Shown piece after piece: positions 1-5,628 of a stretch of DNA of 5,628 nucleotides. The stretch covers positions 1-5,628 of the forward strand of contig JALWRJ010000267.1 in the NCBI GenBank assembly GCA_026994125.1, written 5' to 3'. Position 1 is the stretch's first letter, and every line of letters begins with the position of its first letter. Origin of the DNA: Cyclobacteriaceae bacterium. Its GTDB lineage: Bacteria > Bacteroidota > Bacteroidia > Cytophagales > Cyclobacteriaceae. Made by a program: the position numbers and the translations under genes. The notes beneath the pieces are model-generated. The model ran no database searches and was not told the origin of the DNA. It saw only the letters and a program-made list of their open reading frames with translations.

Positions 1-291
1 TAGTTTTCCTTTTTTATAGCCACTAATCCCTCCAAGGATTTGTTCATGGAATGTGCCAATTGAGTTATTTATAGATTTATCAATTTGGCGTAAAATTTCG
101 GTTTCTATTATATTTTCCTGGCTAATGTTATTAAACTTAACATCAAAAGTCAGTTTAATTGTATCTATTTTGTTCTTGTAGAATTTCTTTTTCGAAATTT
201 CGGCCTTGGCTTTTACATAAGATAAATGCAGGTTTTCAATACACATCAAAAGATGTTCATCAGATATGAAATTTACATATTTGTTTGCCAT
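1..291 (-). CDS. Type II restriction endonuclease, Eco47II-like (GGNCC) family, N-terminal part, cut by window edge
   Basis: This is an open frame of 97 codons starting at an ATG (289-291) and running off the left edge without a stop. The N-terminus (MANKYVNFISDEHLL) and the block at residues 67-91 (ILRQIDKSINNSIGTFHEQI, then LGGISGY) match from memory the start of Eco47II-type endonucleases, which read FISD near the start and RQxQKTLQNxxGxFHQxILGSVxGW later. Members cleave GGNCC, and their catalytic Asp/Glu-Lys residues lie further downstream, outside this window. The specificity here is therefore inferred and the nuclease core is unseen. The partner methyltransferase is not visible and would have to lie left of the window. 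The coding part is about 29% G+C (84 of 291 by hand count), well below the neighbouring symporter and aroC genes, which suggests horizontal acquisition. The gene is on the same strand as the upstream symporter but appears to have its own promoter. Confidence 0.75.
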   Translation of the reverse strand, partial: MANKYVNFISDEHLLMCIENLHLSYVKAKAEISKKKFYKNKIDTIKLTFDVKFNNISQENIIETEILRQIDKSINNSIGTFHEQILGGISGYKKGKL

Positions 292-312
292 ATATTAAGA
301 AAATGTTTTTAG

Positions 313-342
313 CAAAGCTACAACTAATGATTGATGTATAAA
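313..342 (-). promoter_or_regulatory. Candidate Bacteroidota promoter for the restriction endonuclease
   Basis: On the minus strand, TAGCTTTG (313-320) is a perfect TAnnTTTG -7 box. Nineteen bases upstream is TTT (340-342), a 2-of-3 match to the -33 TTG. Transcription would begin around 305-309, leaving a leader of roughly 15-20 bases before the ATG at 291. This would let the endonuclease be expressed independently of the symporter. The -33 match is weak, so confidence is moderate. Confidence 0.45.
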
Positions 343-377
343 GAAAAGGCAGAATATTCATTTTCAACTTGCTATAA

Positions 378-401
378 ACCTATTTGTATTTAAAAACAGG
401 T
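378..401 (-). terminator. Possible weak terminator hairpin after the symporter gene
   Basis: Read on the minus strand, ACCTGTTT (401-394) pairs with AAATAGGT (385-378) across an 8-base loop. This gives 8 pairs, one of them G-U. It lies 11 bases beyond the symporter stop codon. The stem is A/T-rich and only three T residues follow, so termination would be inefficient. It is reported because this gap separates genes of very different base composition. Confidence 0.25.
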
Positions 402-412
402 GTTCTACATAT

Positions 413-1714
413 TTACACCACATTATCGGGGTTATAGTCCAGTTCGCCCTCGCTGCTGGCTACCAAAGTGGCAACGGTGGCATCTCCGGTAACGTTAACC
501 ACGGTGCGCAGCATATCTAAGGGGCGGTCGAGGGCAATAATTAAAGCCAGCCCCGATGGCTCTACCCCAATGGCCCCAAGTACAATAACCAACATAATAA
601 GGCCGGCTCCGGGCACGGCAGCGGCTCCAATAGATGAAAGTGTAGCGGTAAGCACAATGGTAAGCTGATCCATCAGGGTAAGGTCGTGCCCAAAGGCCAC
701 CGCTATAAACACAGCCGAAATAGCCTGGTGAATACTGGTGCCATCCATATTAACCGTAGCACCCATGGGTAGCACAAAACTGGTTACTTCTTCGGAAACG
801 CCCAGGTTTTTCTCTACCCGCTCCATAGTTACAGGCAAGGTGGCGGCACTACTACTGGTTGAAAAGGCCAACAATTGAGCCGGAAAAATAGCCTTAAAAA
901 AATCGGCATATTTAATTTTGGTAAAGCTGGTAATTACTACCGGGTAAAACACCAATATCATAAAAGCCAATCCGGCTATCACACATAGCCCGTAAATGCC
1001 CAAGGCCATAAACAAATCGAGCGCTCCTGCCGGGTCGTCTCCGGCCACATCTACAATAAGCCCGGCTATTAAAGCCAGTACGCCTATGGGCGCATACATC
1101 ATTATAATATCTACAATATTTAAGATAATGGCATTTACACCATTAAAAAAGGCCTTTACCGGAGCTACTACCTCTGATTTGCTCATTACCATGGCAATGC
1201 CAAACAAAAATGCAAAAAAGATAACCTGCAACATTTTACCATTGGTACTTAGTGCGCTAAATAAATTTGAAGGCACAATGTCTTCGAGCACTTGCAAGGG
1301 ACGCGCTTCTTTTACTTGTTTTGCTTTATCCTTTTTAAGGTCAGCATCTTTGGCAAACTTTTCTTTAAGTTCAATTCGTTTATCATCGGGCAGGTACGAG
1401 CCGGGGTTTACCACATTGGCTATAACCAAAGCTAGCGTAATGGCCAATACGGTGGTGGTAATGTAAAGCCCCAGGGTTTTACCTCCAATACGCGATAACT
1501 TGGAGGTATCTGTCATATTGGAAATGCCATCGATGAGCGAAACCAGAATAAGGGGTATAGCAATAAGTTTTAACATGCTAATAAAAATGGTTCCAAACGG
1601 CTTTACCCAATCAAGAACAAATTCATTTCCCCCCGAAAATATAGCGATTACTCCTATGACAACACCCAATAACATACCAAGTCCAATCTTGGTAACTAAC
1701 GACATCTTCTTCAT
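413..1714 (-). CDS. Dicarboxylate/amino acid:cation symporter (SLC1/DAACS family), probably glutamate/aspartate
   Basis: This is an inner-membrane secondary transporter of 433 residues, the normal length for the bacterial GltP/GltT/GltPh family. All substrate-site motifs are present. The HP1 serine-rich loop is FSTSSSAATLP at about 284-294. The unwound TM7 motif NMDGT is at 322-326. HP2 is SIGAAAVPGAG at about 361-371. TM8 carries D396, D400, R403, T404, N407 and D411 in the D-x3-D-x2-RT-x2-N-x3-D arrangement. R403 corresponds to the arginine that binds the side-chain carboxylate in acidic amino acid carriers, which favours glutamate/aspartate over neutral substrates. NMDGT and the TM8 aspartates suggest Na+ coupling, but H+ coupling cannot be excluded. 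A Lys/Glu-rich loop at about 110-137 precedes TM4. The start ATG gives MKKMSLVTKIG directly before TM1; M4 is an alternative. The gene starts 38 bases after the aroC stop, so cotranscription is plausible. Confidence 0.93.
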   Translation of the reverse strand: MKKMSLVTKIGLGMLLGVVIGVIAIFSGGNEFVLDWVKPFGTIFISMLKLIAIPLILVSLIDGISNMTDTSKLSRIGGKTLGLYITTTVLAITLALVIANVVNPGSYLPDDKRIELKEKFAKDADLKKDKAKQVKEARPLQVLEDIVPSNLFSALSTNGKMLQVIFFAFLFGIAMVMSKSEVVAPVKAFFNGVNAIILNIVDIIMMYAPIGVLALIAGLIVDVAGDDPAGALDLFMALGIYGLCVIAGLAFMILVFYPVVITSFTKIKYADFFKAIFPAQLLAFSTSSSAATLPVTMERVEKNLGVSEEVTSFVLPMGATVNMDGTSIHQAISAVFIAVAFGHDLTLMDQLTIVLTATLSSIGAAAVPGAGLIMLVIVLGAIGVEPSGLALIIALDRPLDMLRTVVNVTGDATVATLVASSEGELDYNPDNVV

Positions 1715-1752
1715 ATTATACTATTTAATCAAAAAAATAAAGCCACAACAGG

Positions 1753-2835
1753 CTACGAACCCACCAAAGTAGTGGATTGTGCGCGTAATACAAAGTCGGC
1801 CAGTACAATCGCAGCCATGGCTTCTACAATAGGCACTGCGCGTGGTACTACGCAGGGGTCGTGGCGGCCTCTGCCTTTAATGGTGGCCGGGTTGCCTTCC
1901 GAATCAATGGTTTGCTGCGCATGCATAATGGTAGCCACCGGTTTAAAAGCCACTTTACAAACCACATCTTCGCCATTCGAAATGCCTCCTTGAATGCCCC
2001 CGGAATGGTTGGTGGTAGTAGTAATTTTATCTCCGGGTTCAAAAATATCGTTGTGCTGGCTGCCCCGCATGGCAGCGCCTTCGAACCCACTACCAAATGC
2101 TACTCCTTTAACAGCATTAATGCTAAACATGGCGTGGCCCATGGCTGCATGGAGTTTATCAAATAAAGGCTCGCCCAACCCCACGGGCATGTTTGATACT
2201 ACACAGGTAACCACCCCACCCACCGTATCGCCTTCTTTTTTAACTTTTTCGATTAATGAGATCATTTGTGCAGCCGTGGGGGCATCGGGGCAACGCACAA
2301 TGTTGCTTTCGGTTGTGTTTAAATCTAATTGCGTATAAGGCACTTTAACCGAAAGGCTGCCTACCTGGTTTACGTACGCTTGTACGTTTATACCCTTAGC
2401 GGCTATAATTTGTTTGGCAATGGCACCTGCTGCCACCCAACCGGCTGTAATACGAGCCGAGGAGCGCCCGCCTCCCCGGTGGTCGCGATGGCCATATTTA
2501 GCCTGGTAAGTGTAATCGGCATGCGATGGCCTTAGCACCTGTAGGTTATGGTCGTAATCTTTAGAGCGGGCATCGCTATTGGGTATAATAATAGTAATGG
2601 GTGCTCCTGTACTTTTTCCTTCGAAAACGCCCGAGATAATTTGGTGGTTCTCCTGCTCGTTTCGAGCCGTAGTGATAGACGATTGCCCCGGCCGCCTGCG
2701 CAGCAAATCGGTGGTTAGCAACTGGGAATCTATGGTAAGCCCGGCCGGGCAGCCATCCACCACCACGCCAATATACGGCCCGTGCGACTCGCCAAAGCTG
2801 GTAATTTTAAACAGGGTGCCAATGGAATTGCTCAT
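1753..2835 (-). CDS. aroC: Chorismate synthase
   Basis: This enzyme catalyses the last step of the shikimate pathway: anti-1,4-elimination of phosphate from 5-enolpyruvylshikimate-3-phosphate to give chorismate, with reduced FMN as cofactor, in the cytoplasm. At 360 residues it is full length. The family signatures are all present: GESHG at 15-19 with catalytic His18, RPSHADYTY at 102-110 with the second catalytic His105, [14 protein letters not shown] at 115-128, SQHNDIF at 259-265, SNGED at 286-290, and [18 protein letters not shown] at 323-340 with conserved Asp326. No insertion, frameshift or missing key residue is seen. The start is the ATG that overlaps the upstream batD-like stop codon as ATGA, implying translational coupling. 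The protein begins [19 protein letters not shown], the usual distance to the first signature. Chorismate feeds aromatic amino acids, folate and menaquinone. Confidence 0.98.
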   Translation of the reverse strand: MSNSIGTLFKITSFGESHGPYIGVVVDGCPAGLTIDSQLLTTDLLRRRPGQSSITTARNEQENHQIISGVFEGKSTGAPITIIIPNSDARSKDYDHNLQVLRPSHADYTYQAKYGHRDHRGGGRSSARITAGWVAAGAIAKQIIAAKGINVQAYVNQVGSLSVKVPYTQLDLNTTESNIVRCPDAPTAAQMISLIEKVKKEGDTVGGVVTCVVSNMPVGLGEPLFDKLHAAMGHAMFSINAVKGVAFGSGFEGAAMRGSQHNDIFEPGDKITTTTNHSGGIQGGISNGEDVVCKVAFKPVATIMHAQQTIDSEGNPATIKGRGRHDPCVVPRAVPIVEAMAAIVLADFVLRAQSTTLVGS

Positions 2836-4262
2836 TTAGTTTTGATGATAAGAAGTGCAGATGCCATAATTACCAGCAAAATAACAACATTCATAATAAT
2901 TCTAAGGATGGGCCAGTCATTTTGATACATTAACTGATTACTTTCTACTTCTATTAAATCATAAAAAGCGCCTAAATCGTTCGAAATAATTGCTTCGTTT
3001 TTACGGCTCTCGCCTGAAACGGTTAATACTGCGGTGGCTTTTAAGGTATCGTAGGCTGCGGTGGTTGGGTTAAAATATATCCATTCAAAATAATCGCCCA
3101 GTTTATAGGTGCCGGGCTCTTTAGGAATGCCATAATAGTTAAATGTTTTGGTTCCTGAAATTCGACCGGCCGAGCGGTTAATCTGCTGACTGGTATTGGG
3201 CGGGTAAATTTCAAGGCTGGGCACCTGTGGAACCTGAGGCGGGGAAATACCTGCAATGTTCCCCTCTCCATAAATGTTAAATCGATAATCAAAACTTTGG
3301 CCGGTTTGTAACTCGGTTTTATTAATTTGCTCCCGAAGCTTAAATTTACCTACAGCCACCTGGTTTTTTAACGGGTGCGGGGGCAGTTCTTTCACTTTTA
3401 TCGAAACAGCTTTGGTGGTAAACTTTTTAAGGGTTTCTTTTCGGTTTTGTCCAAAAAACGAAGGGTTTTTGGCTACTTTATATTTTATCATATCCAGGCT
3501 TACCGATGGAAACTCGATGGGTTCGGCATTTAACGGGAAAAAAGCCCCTTGATATACCTTGTATTGGGTATAATTTTTGCCATTAATGGTTACTCGCTGG
3601 CCGTTAATTTGTTCGATATTAAAATTTTCTTCCCAGCAATTACCCGGTTTTATCACTTTTAAAATATCGCCTAGTTGTCGGCCCAGGTCGTAAAATTGCA
3701 AAGGAGCCCGGTTAGATTCGGCCACATAAAAGGCCAGGGTGGTCGTAAAGCCTTCGCCAACATATACCTCTTTTTTGTTGGTGGTAAGGGCAAAAAAAGC
3801 ATCTTCTTTTATATCTACAAACTCGGTAGGTGCTGAGCGCCTCCGGCCAAAAAAATCATCAAAAGGGTCGTAATAGTTTTGGTTGTGTTGTTGCTGAACC
3901 GGTTCGGAAACGGTAAGGGTAGCTCCTGCCGAGTTTATTTGGGTGCCGTTTACTTCAATACTAAAAGGAGGCAGCGTAAATGTACCCTGTGCCTGGGGCG
4001 CATAGCTCATGGTAATGGTGTGTGTAGATGATACCCTGCCGTTAATAATATTGGTTTGGCTGGACGATGATGTGCCCATTTTACGAAAGCCCTTAATATC
4101 CGGAAATTTATCGTAGCTGCTTATACTGCCATTTTTTGCTACAATCGAAACAGTGTAGGTTTCGTTTTGGCCCAGCTTAGATTTGCCCAACTTAATACTA
4201 ATATCCTGAGCCTGTAGCTGCCAGGCACTCATAAGTAAAAAAATAAAAGTTAGCTTCTTCAT
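2832..4262 (-). CDS. batD: BatD-family (Bacteroides aerotolerance) exported, membrane-anchored protein
   Basis: The chosen start (ATG 4260-4262) gives 476 residues beginning with a clean signal peptide, [18 protein letters not shown], probably cleaved before QD. The frame stays open 19 codons upstream, but that extension (MVGLIYPWSC...) would spoil the signal peptide and lies upstream of the likely transcription start. The mature part is beta-rich and periplasmic. Residues about 19-120 form a first domain ([18 protein letters not shown]). A Gln/Asn/Asp/Phe-rich linker follows at about 123-142 ([20 protein letters not shown]), of a kind I recall from Bacteroidota BatD. Further domains carry [14 protein letters not shown] and [17 protein letters not shown]. 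One membrane helix lies at 452-473, ending in KTK. BatD proteins are thought to assist aerotolerance or envelope function together with BatA/B/C/E, and the biochemical role is unknown. No other bat gene is present here. The protein is shorter than the roughly 550-600 residues I recall for phylum members and lacks a cytoplasmic tail. It is coupled to aroC by a 4-base overlap. Confidence 0.85.
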   Translation of the reverse strand: MKKLTFIFLLMSAWQLQAQDISIKLGKSKLGQNETYTVSIVAKNGSISSYDKFPDIKGFRKMGTSSSSQTNIINGRVSSTHTITMSYAPQAQGTFTLPPFSIEVNGTQINSAGATLTVSEPVQQQHNQNYYDPFDDFFGRRRSAPTEFVDIKEDAFFALTTNKKEVYVGEGFTTTLAFYVAESNRAPLQFYDLGRQLGDILKVIKPGNCWEENFNIEQINGQRVTINGKNYTQYKVYQGAFFPLNAEPIEFPSVSLDMIKYKVAKNPSFFGQNRKETLKKFTTKAVSIKVKELPPHPLKNQVAVGKFKLREQINKTELQTGQSFDYRFNIYGEGNIAGISPPQVPQVPSLEIYPPNTSQQINRSAGRISGTKTFNYYGIPKEPGTYKLGDYFEWIYFNPTTAAYDTLKATAVLTVSGESRKNEAIISNDLGAFYDLIEVESNQLMYQNDWPILRIIMNVVILLVIMASALLIIKTK

Positions 4263-4282
4263 TATTCCTAAAATTATCATTA

Positions 4283-4310
4283 CAAATATGCAAGACCAAG
4301 GGTAAATCAG
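4283..4310 (-). promoter_or_regulatory. Candidate promoter for batD-aroC-symporter
   Basis: On the minus strand, CATATTTG (4290-4283) matches TAnnTTTG at 5 of the 6 fixed positions. It lies 17 bases downstream of CTG (4310-4308), a 2-of-3 match to the -33 TTG. Transcription would start near 4276-4280, about 15 bases before the chosen batD ATG at 4262. This supports that start over the upstream in-frame ATGs at 4280 and 4319. Both boxes are imperfect. Confidence 0.35.
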
Positions 4311-4333
4311 CCCTACCATTCTTCAAAAAATCT

Positions 4334-4363
4334 TTGGAAACAGTATAATTTTTATTACCTTTC
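4334..4363 (+). promoter_or_regulatory. Candidate promoter for the 62-residue protein gene
   Basis: TTG (4334-4336) is followed after 19 bases by TACCTTTC (4356-4363), a one-mismatch match to TAnnTTTG. Transcription would start near 4368-4370, giving a leader of about 65 bases before the ATG at 4436. It stands back to back with the candidate batD promoter. No clear operator or riboswitch fold was seen in the leader. Confidence 0.4.
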
Positions 4364-4435
4364 ATTTCCTGAAACAAAAAAGCCATTTAGGCCGTTTTTA
4401 GGAAAGATGTTCTTTTTAAATAAAACCAAGTATTT

Positions 4436-4624
4436 ATGTTAGAATATGTAAAAACCATCTTAAAAAAGGTGAGTTTCGATTTAGTGCTTTTCGAGAAAGA
4501 GCTGCTAAAGGCCATTGATACACTAATGGCAAAGGAAATTCAAACGCTAAAGCGTTGGTGTTATCGGACGTTTGGTAAAAAGTACCAACCCATTTTAGAC
4601 CGATGTTTTATACTGGTAACATAA
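4436..4624 (+). CDS. Small conserved-type hypothetical protein, 62 residues
   Basis: The frame encodes MLEYVKTILKKVSFD, then VLFEKELLKAIDTL, then a C-terminal block around RWCYRTFGKKYQPILDRCF. There is no signal peptide and no membrane segment. It is rich in Lys/Leu/Glu with predicted amphipathic helices, so it is probably a small cytoplasmic helical protein. I recall similar short proteins annotated as hypothetical across Bacteroidota, with a comparable MLEY...VSFD...LFEKEL start and a WCY..FG..Y.PIL motif, but cannot verify this here. Its function is unknown. Support for a real gene comes from the clean frame, a candidate promoter upstream and a strong same-strand intrinsic terminator beginning 18 bases after the stop. 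It is monocistronic. The two cysteines (C42 and C57) are spaced unlike a standard zinc knuckle. No convincing Shine-Dalgarno sequence precedes the ATG, as is common in this phylum. Confidence 0.7.
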   Translation: MLEYVKTILKKVSFDLVLFEKELLKAIDTLMAKEIQTLKRWCYRTFGKKYQPILDRCFILVT

Positions 4625-4642
4625 TAAAATGTACGTATGAAT

Positions 4643-4674
4643 AGCCCGGTTATTTAGAATAATCGGGCTTTTTT
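4643..4674 (+). terminator. Rho-independent terminator of the small-protein gene
   Basis: AGCCCGGTTATT (4643-4654) pairs with AATAATCGGGCT (4658-4669) across a 3-base loop (TAG). This forms a 12-bp stem with a single G-U pair, followed by a run of six T (4669-4674). On the opposite strand no T run follows the stem, so it works in the plus direction. It ends the 62-residue gene's transcript and insulates the next gene, which has its own promoter. Confidence 0.9.
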
Positions 4675-4711
4675 ATGCCTCCTAAAAGCAATAATACAAC
4701 CCCTCATTTTA

Positions 4712-4739
4712 TTGTTCTGCCAAAAATAGATTAGTTTTG
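4712..4739 (+). promoter_or_regulatory. Consensus Bacteroidota promoter for the MltD-like gene
   Basis: TTG (4712-4714), a 17-base spacer and TAGTTTTG (4732-4739) match the TTG-N17-23-TAnnTTTG consensus at every fixed position. The -7 box ends only 6 bases before the ATG at 4746, so the transcript would start at or within a few bases of the start codon. It lies just downstream of the terminator of the preceding gene, which supports an independent transcription unit. Confidence 0.75.
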
Positions 4740-4745
4740 GCCTTA

Positions 4746-5628
4746 ATGAAACGGTTTTTATATTTTGGTTTAACCTGTATTGCACTATGTAACGTAGTGG
4801 CGACACCACTATTTGCCCAGCCGCAATCTATAGATAATTATGCCCAAGCTGCAAACCAAGTTAAGCATCTTCCCGATTATTTACAACAACCGTTTTATCG
4901 CTTACAAAAAGCCGAATCTATGCTTACCGATTCGGCTACCATAGCACAGCTCCAACAAATAGGCTACCTGGCCATTGCACTATCGGGCGTTAAGCCCCTA
5001 ACCAGCAATAAAGGCAGGGCAGGGTATTGGCTACTGCCTTACCCCATAGCCATAAAATATGGGTTAAAAATTAATTCGGTGGTGGACGAACGCCTGAACT
5101 TAAGCAAATCTACCCGGGCTGCCTACAAATACCTACATTACCTGCAATACAAGCTGGCCAACGACAGCCTGGCCGATATTGCCTTTACCGAAAGCTTATT
5201 AGCCACGTATAAAAGCCATATTAATGATACGGCCGATGCACAACTAAAAACCATCCAATTGGCTTACATTAAAACCCTGTATAACACCACTCATTTACCG
5301 GCACTTGGTCCACAAGTGCCATTGGTACAGGTGCATACTCAACAGCCTGTTTCGTTAAGCCTTATAGCACAACAAGTAAAAATACCCCTCCAAGAGCTCA
5401 AACAACTTAATCCACAATGGATTACCGGGGTATATTATCCGGCTTATGACAGCCTGCTACTTCCTTTAACCTATCAAAATGTATTTAACAAACAGGTAAA
5501 GCAAATGGAGGCAACCTACCAGCAGGAAAAGTTAAAACAAGTTGCAGCCAACCAAAAACGCATGGAGCAACTTAAAGGCGATATACCTGATTTAACCACC
5601 CACAAACCCATTAGGTATAAGGTAAAAT
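4746..5628 (+). CDS. Secreted MltD-like protein: degenerate lytic transglycosylase (SLT/GH23) domain plus LysM-type region, cut by window edge
   Basis: An uninterrupted frame of 294 codons runs off the right edge. Residues 1-24 form a signal peptide (MKRFLYFGLTCIALCNVVATPLFA, likely cleaved before QPQ). Residues about 45-155 align with the SLT fold of MltD-type enzymes: GYW at 93-95 replaces GLWQ, YGLKIN at 105-110, VDER at 113-116, and KSTRAAYKYLHYL at 121-133. The catalytic glutamate of the usual ES motif is replaced by Leu79 (ALS, 78-80). The AYNAG motif is replaced by AFTES (146-150). Residues about 201-240 (SLSLIAQQV, LQELKQLNP, DSLLLP) match the segment that follows SLT in MltD, where a LysM-like helix pair occurs. 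The visible end, IRYKVK, looks like the start of a LysM repeat. Residues 245-278 are Lys/Gln-rich and probably helical. The role inferred is periplasmic peptidoglycan binding without cleavage. The frame is intact, so this is a pseudoenzyme rather than a pseudogene. Confidence 0.8.
   Translation, partial: MKRFLYFGLTCIALCNVVATPLFAQPQSIDNYAQAANQVKHLPDYLQQPFYRLQKAESMLTDSATIAQLQQIGYLAIALSGVKPLTSNKGRAGYWLLPYPIAIKYGLKINSVVDERLNLSKSTRAAYKYLHYLQYKLANDSLADIAFTESLLATYKSHINDTADAQLKTIQLAYIKTLYNTTHLPALGPQVPLVQVHTQQPVSLSLIAQQVKIPLQELKQLNPQWITGVYYPAYDSLLLPLTYQNVFNKQVKQMEATYQQEKLKQVAANQKRMEQLKGDIPDLTTHKPIRYKVK

Noticed and set aside
1715..1730. TATAAT-like sequence just before the symporter start (minus strand AGTATAATATG)
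   Set aside because: It resembles a proteobacterial -10 box but sits against the ATG and lacks a TAnnTTTG/-33 TTG pair. It is likely chance in AT-rich spacer.
1731..1754. AGCC/GGCT hairpin with a T7 tract between aroC and the symporter gene
   Set aside because: The stem is only 4 bp with a 6-base loop, one T-T mismatch follows and the T run is interrupted. It is too weak to call a terminator.
468..1772. Plus-strand open frames at 468-668, 996-1466 and 1500-1772
   Set aside because: They are antisense to the well-supported symporter gene and have low-complexity Ser/Thr/Ala/Ile-rich translations typical of shadows of membrane-protein codons.
1772..2839. Several open frames on both strands at 1772-1993, 1848-2096 (minus), 1861-2166, 1994-2338, 2329-2535 and 2579-2839
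   Set aside because: All lie inside aroC, whose motifs are complete in its own frame. None has an independent domain or start signal.
3041..3292. 83-codon minus-strand open frame
   Set aside because: It is an alternate-frame reading of the batD-like gene with no recognisable family.
4263..4319. Longer batD start at 4319 (or 4280)
   Set aside because: The added residues precede a typical [10 protein letters not shown] signal peptide and would be upstream of the likely transcription start, so the ATG at 4262 is preferred.
4198..4386. 62-codon minus-strand open frame starting MAFLFQEMKGN
   Set aside because: It overlaps the batD signal peptide region in another frame, its end ([17 protein letters not shown]) is the out-of-frame reading of the signal peptide, and it has no recognisable motif.
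4381..4396. GCC-ATTTA-GGC small inverted repeat in the leader of the 62-residue gene
   Set aside because: It has only a 3-bp core followed by mismatches. There is no support for a riboswitch or attenuator.
1..5628. CRISPR arrays, tRNA/rRNA genes, insertion sequences, attachment-site repeats
   Set aside because: I looked for regularly spaced repeats, cloverleaf-like sequences, transposase motifs and terminal inverted repeats and saw none.

Overview
The window looks like a chromosomal segment from a member of the Bacteroidota. Three things suggest this: promoters fit the Bacteroidota pattern TTG-N17-23-TAnnTTTG rather than -35/-10 boxes, Shine-Dalgarno sequences are weak or absent, and there is a BatD-family protein with the Asp/Phe-rich linker I associate with this phylum. 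The order or genus cannot be fixed from what is visible.

Layout. The left edge (1-291, minus) holds the first 97 codons of a type II restriction endonuclease that resembles the Eco47II (GGNCC) family. It is much more AT-rich than its neighbours and appears to have its own promoter. Next come three same-strand minus genes, read right to left: a BatD-like exported, membrane-anchored protein (2832-4262), chorismate synthase aroC (1753-2835) and a glutamate/aspartate-type SLC1 symporter (413-1714). batD and aroC overlap by 4 bases (ATGA). The aroC-symporter gap is 38 bases, so the three could form one transcription unit. About 170 bases of divergent intergenic DNA (4263-4435) carry candidate promoters for both directions. 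On the plus strand lies a 62-residue small protein (4436-4624), followed by a strong intrinsic terminator (4643-4674). A perfect Bacteroidota promoter (4712-4739) then drives a secreted MltD-like protein that runs off the right edge (4746-5628).

How the genes relate. aroC is core metabolism. The BatD-like protein and the MltD-like protein both act in the cell envelope. The symporter imports acidic amino acids or dicarboxylates. Nothing indicates that all of these work in one pathway. The features most worth attention are the lytic-transglycosylase-like protein that has lost its catalytic glutamate, the lone BatD coupled to aroC, and the probably acquired restriction gene. I do not see a clear undescribed multi-gene system. 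Most of the window is ordinary housekeeping and envelope content.
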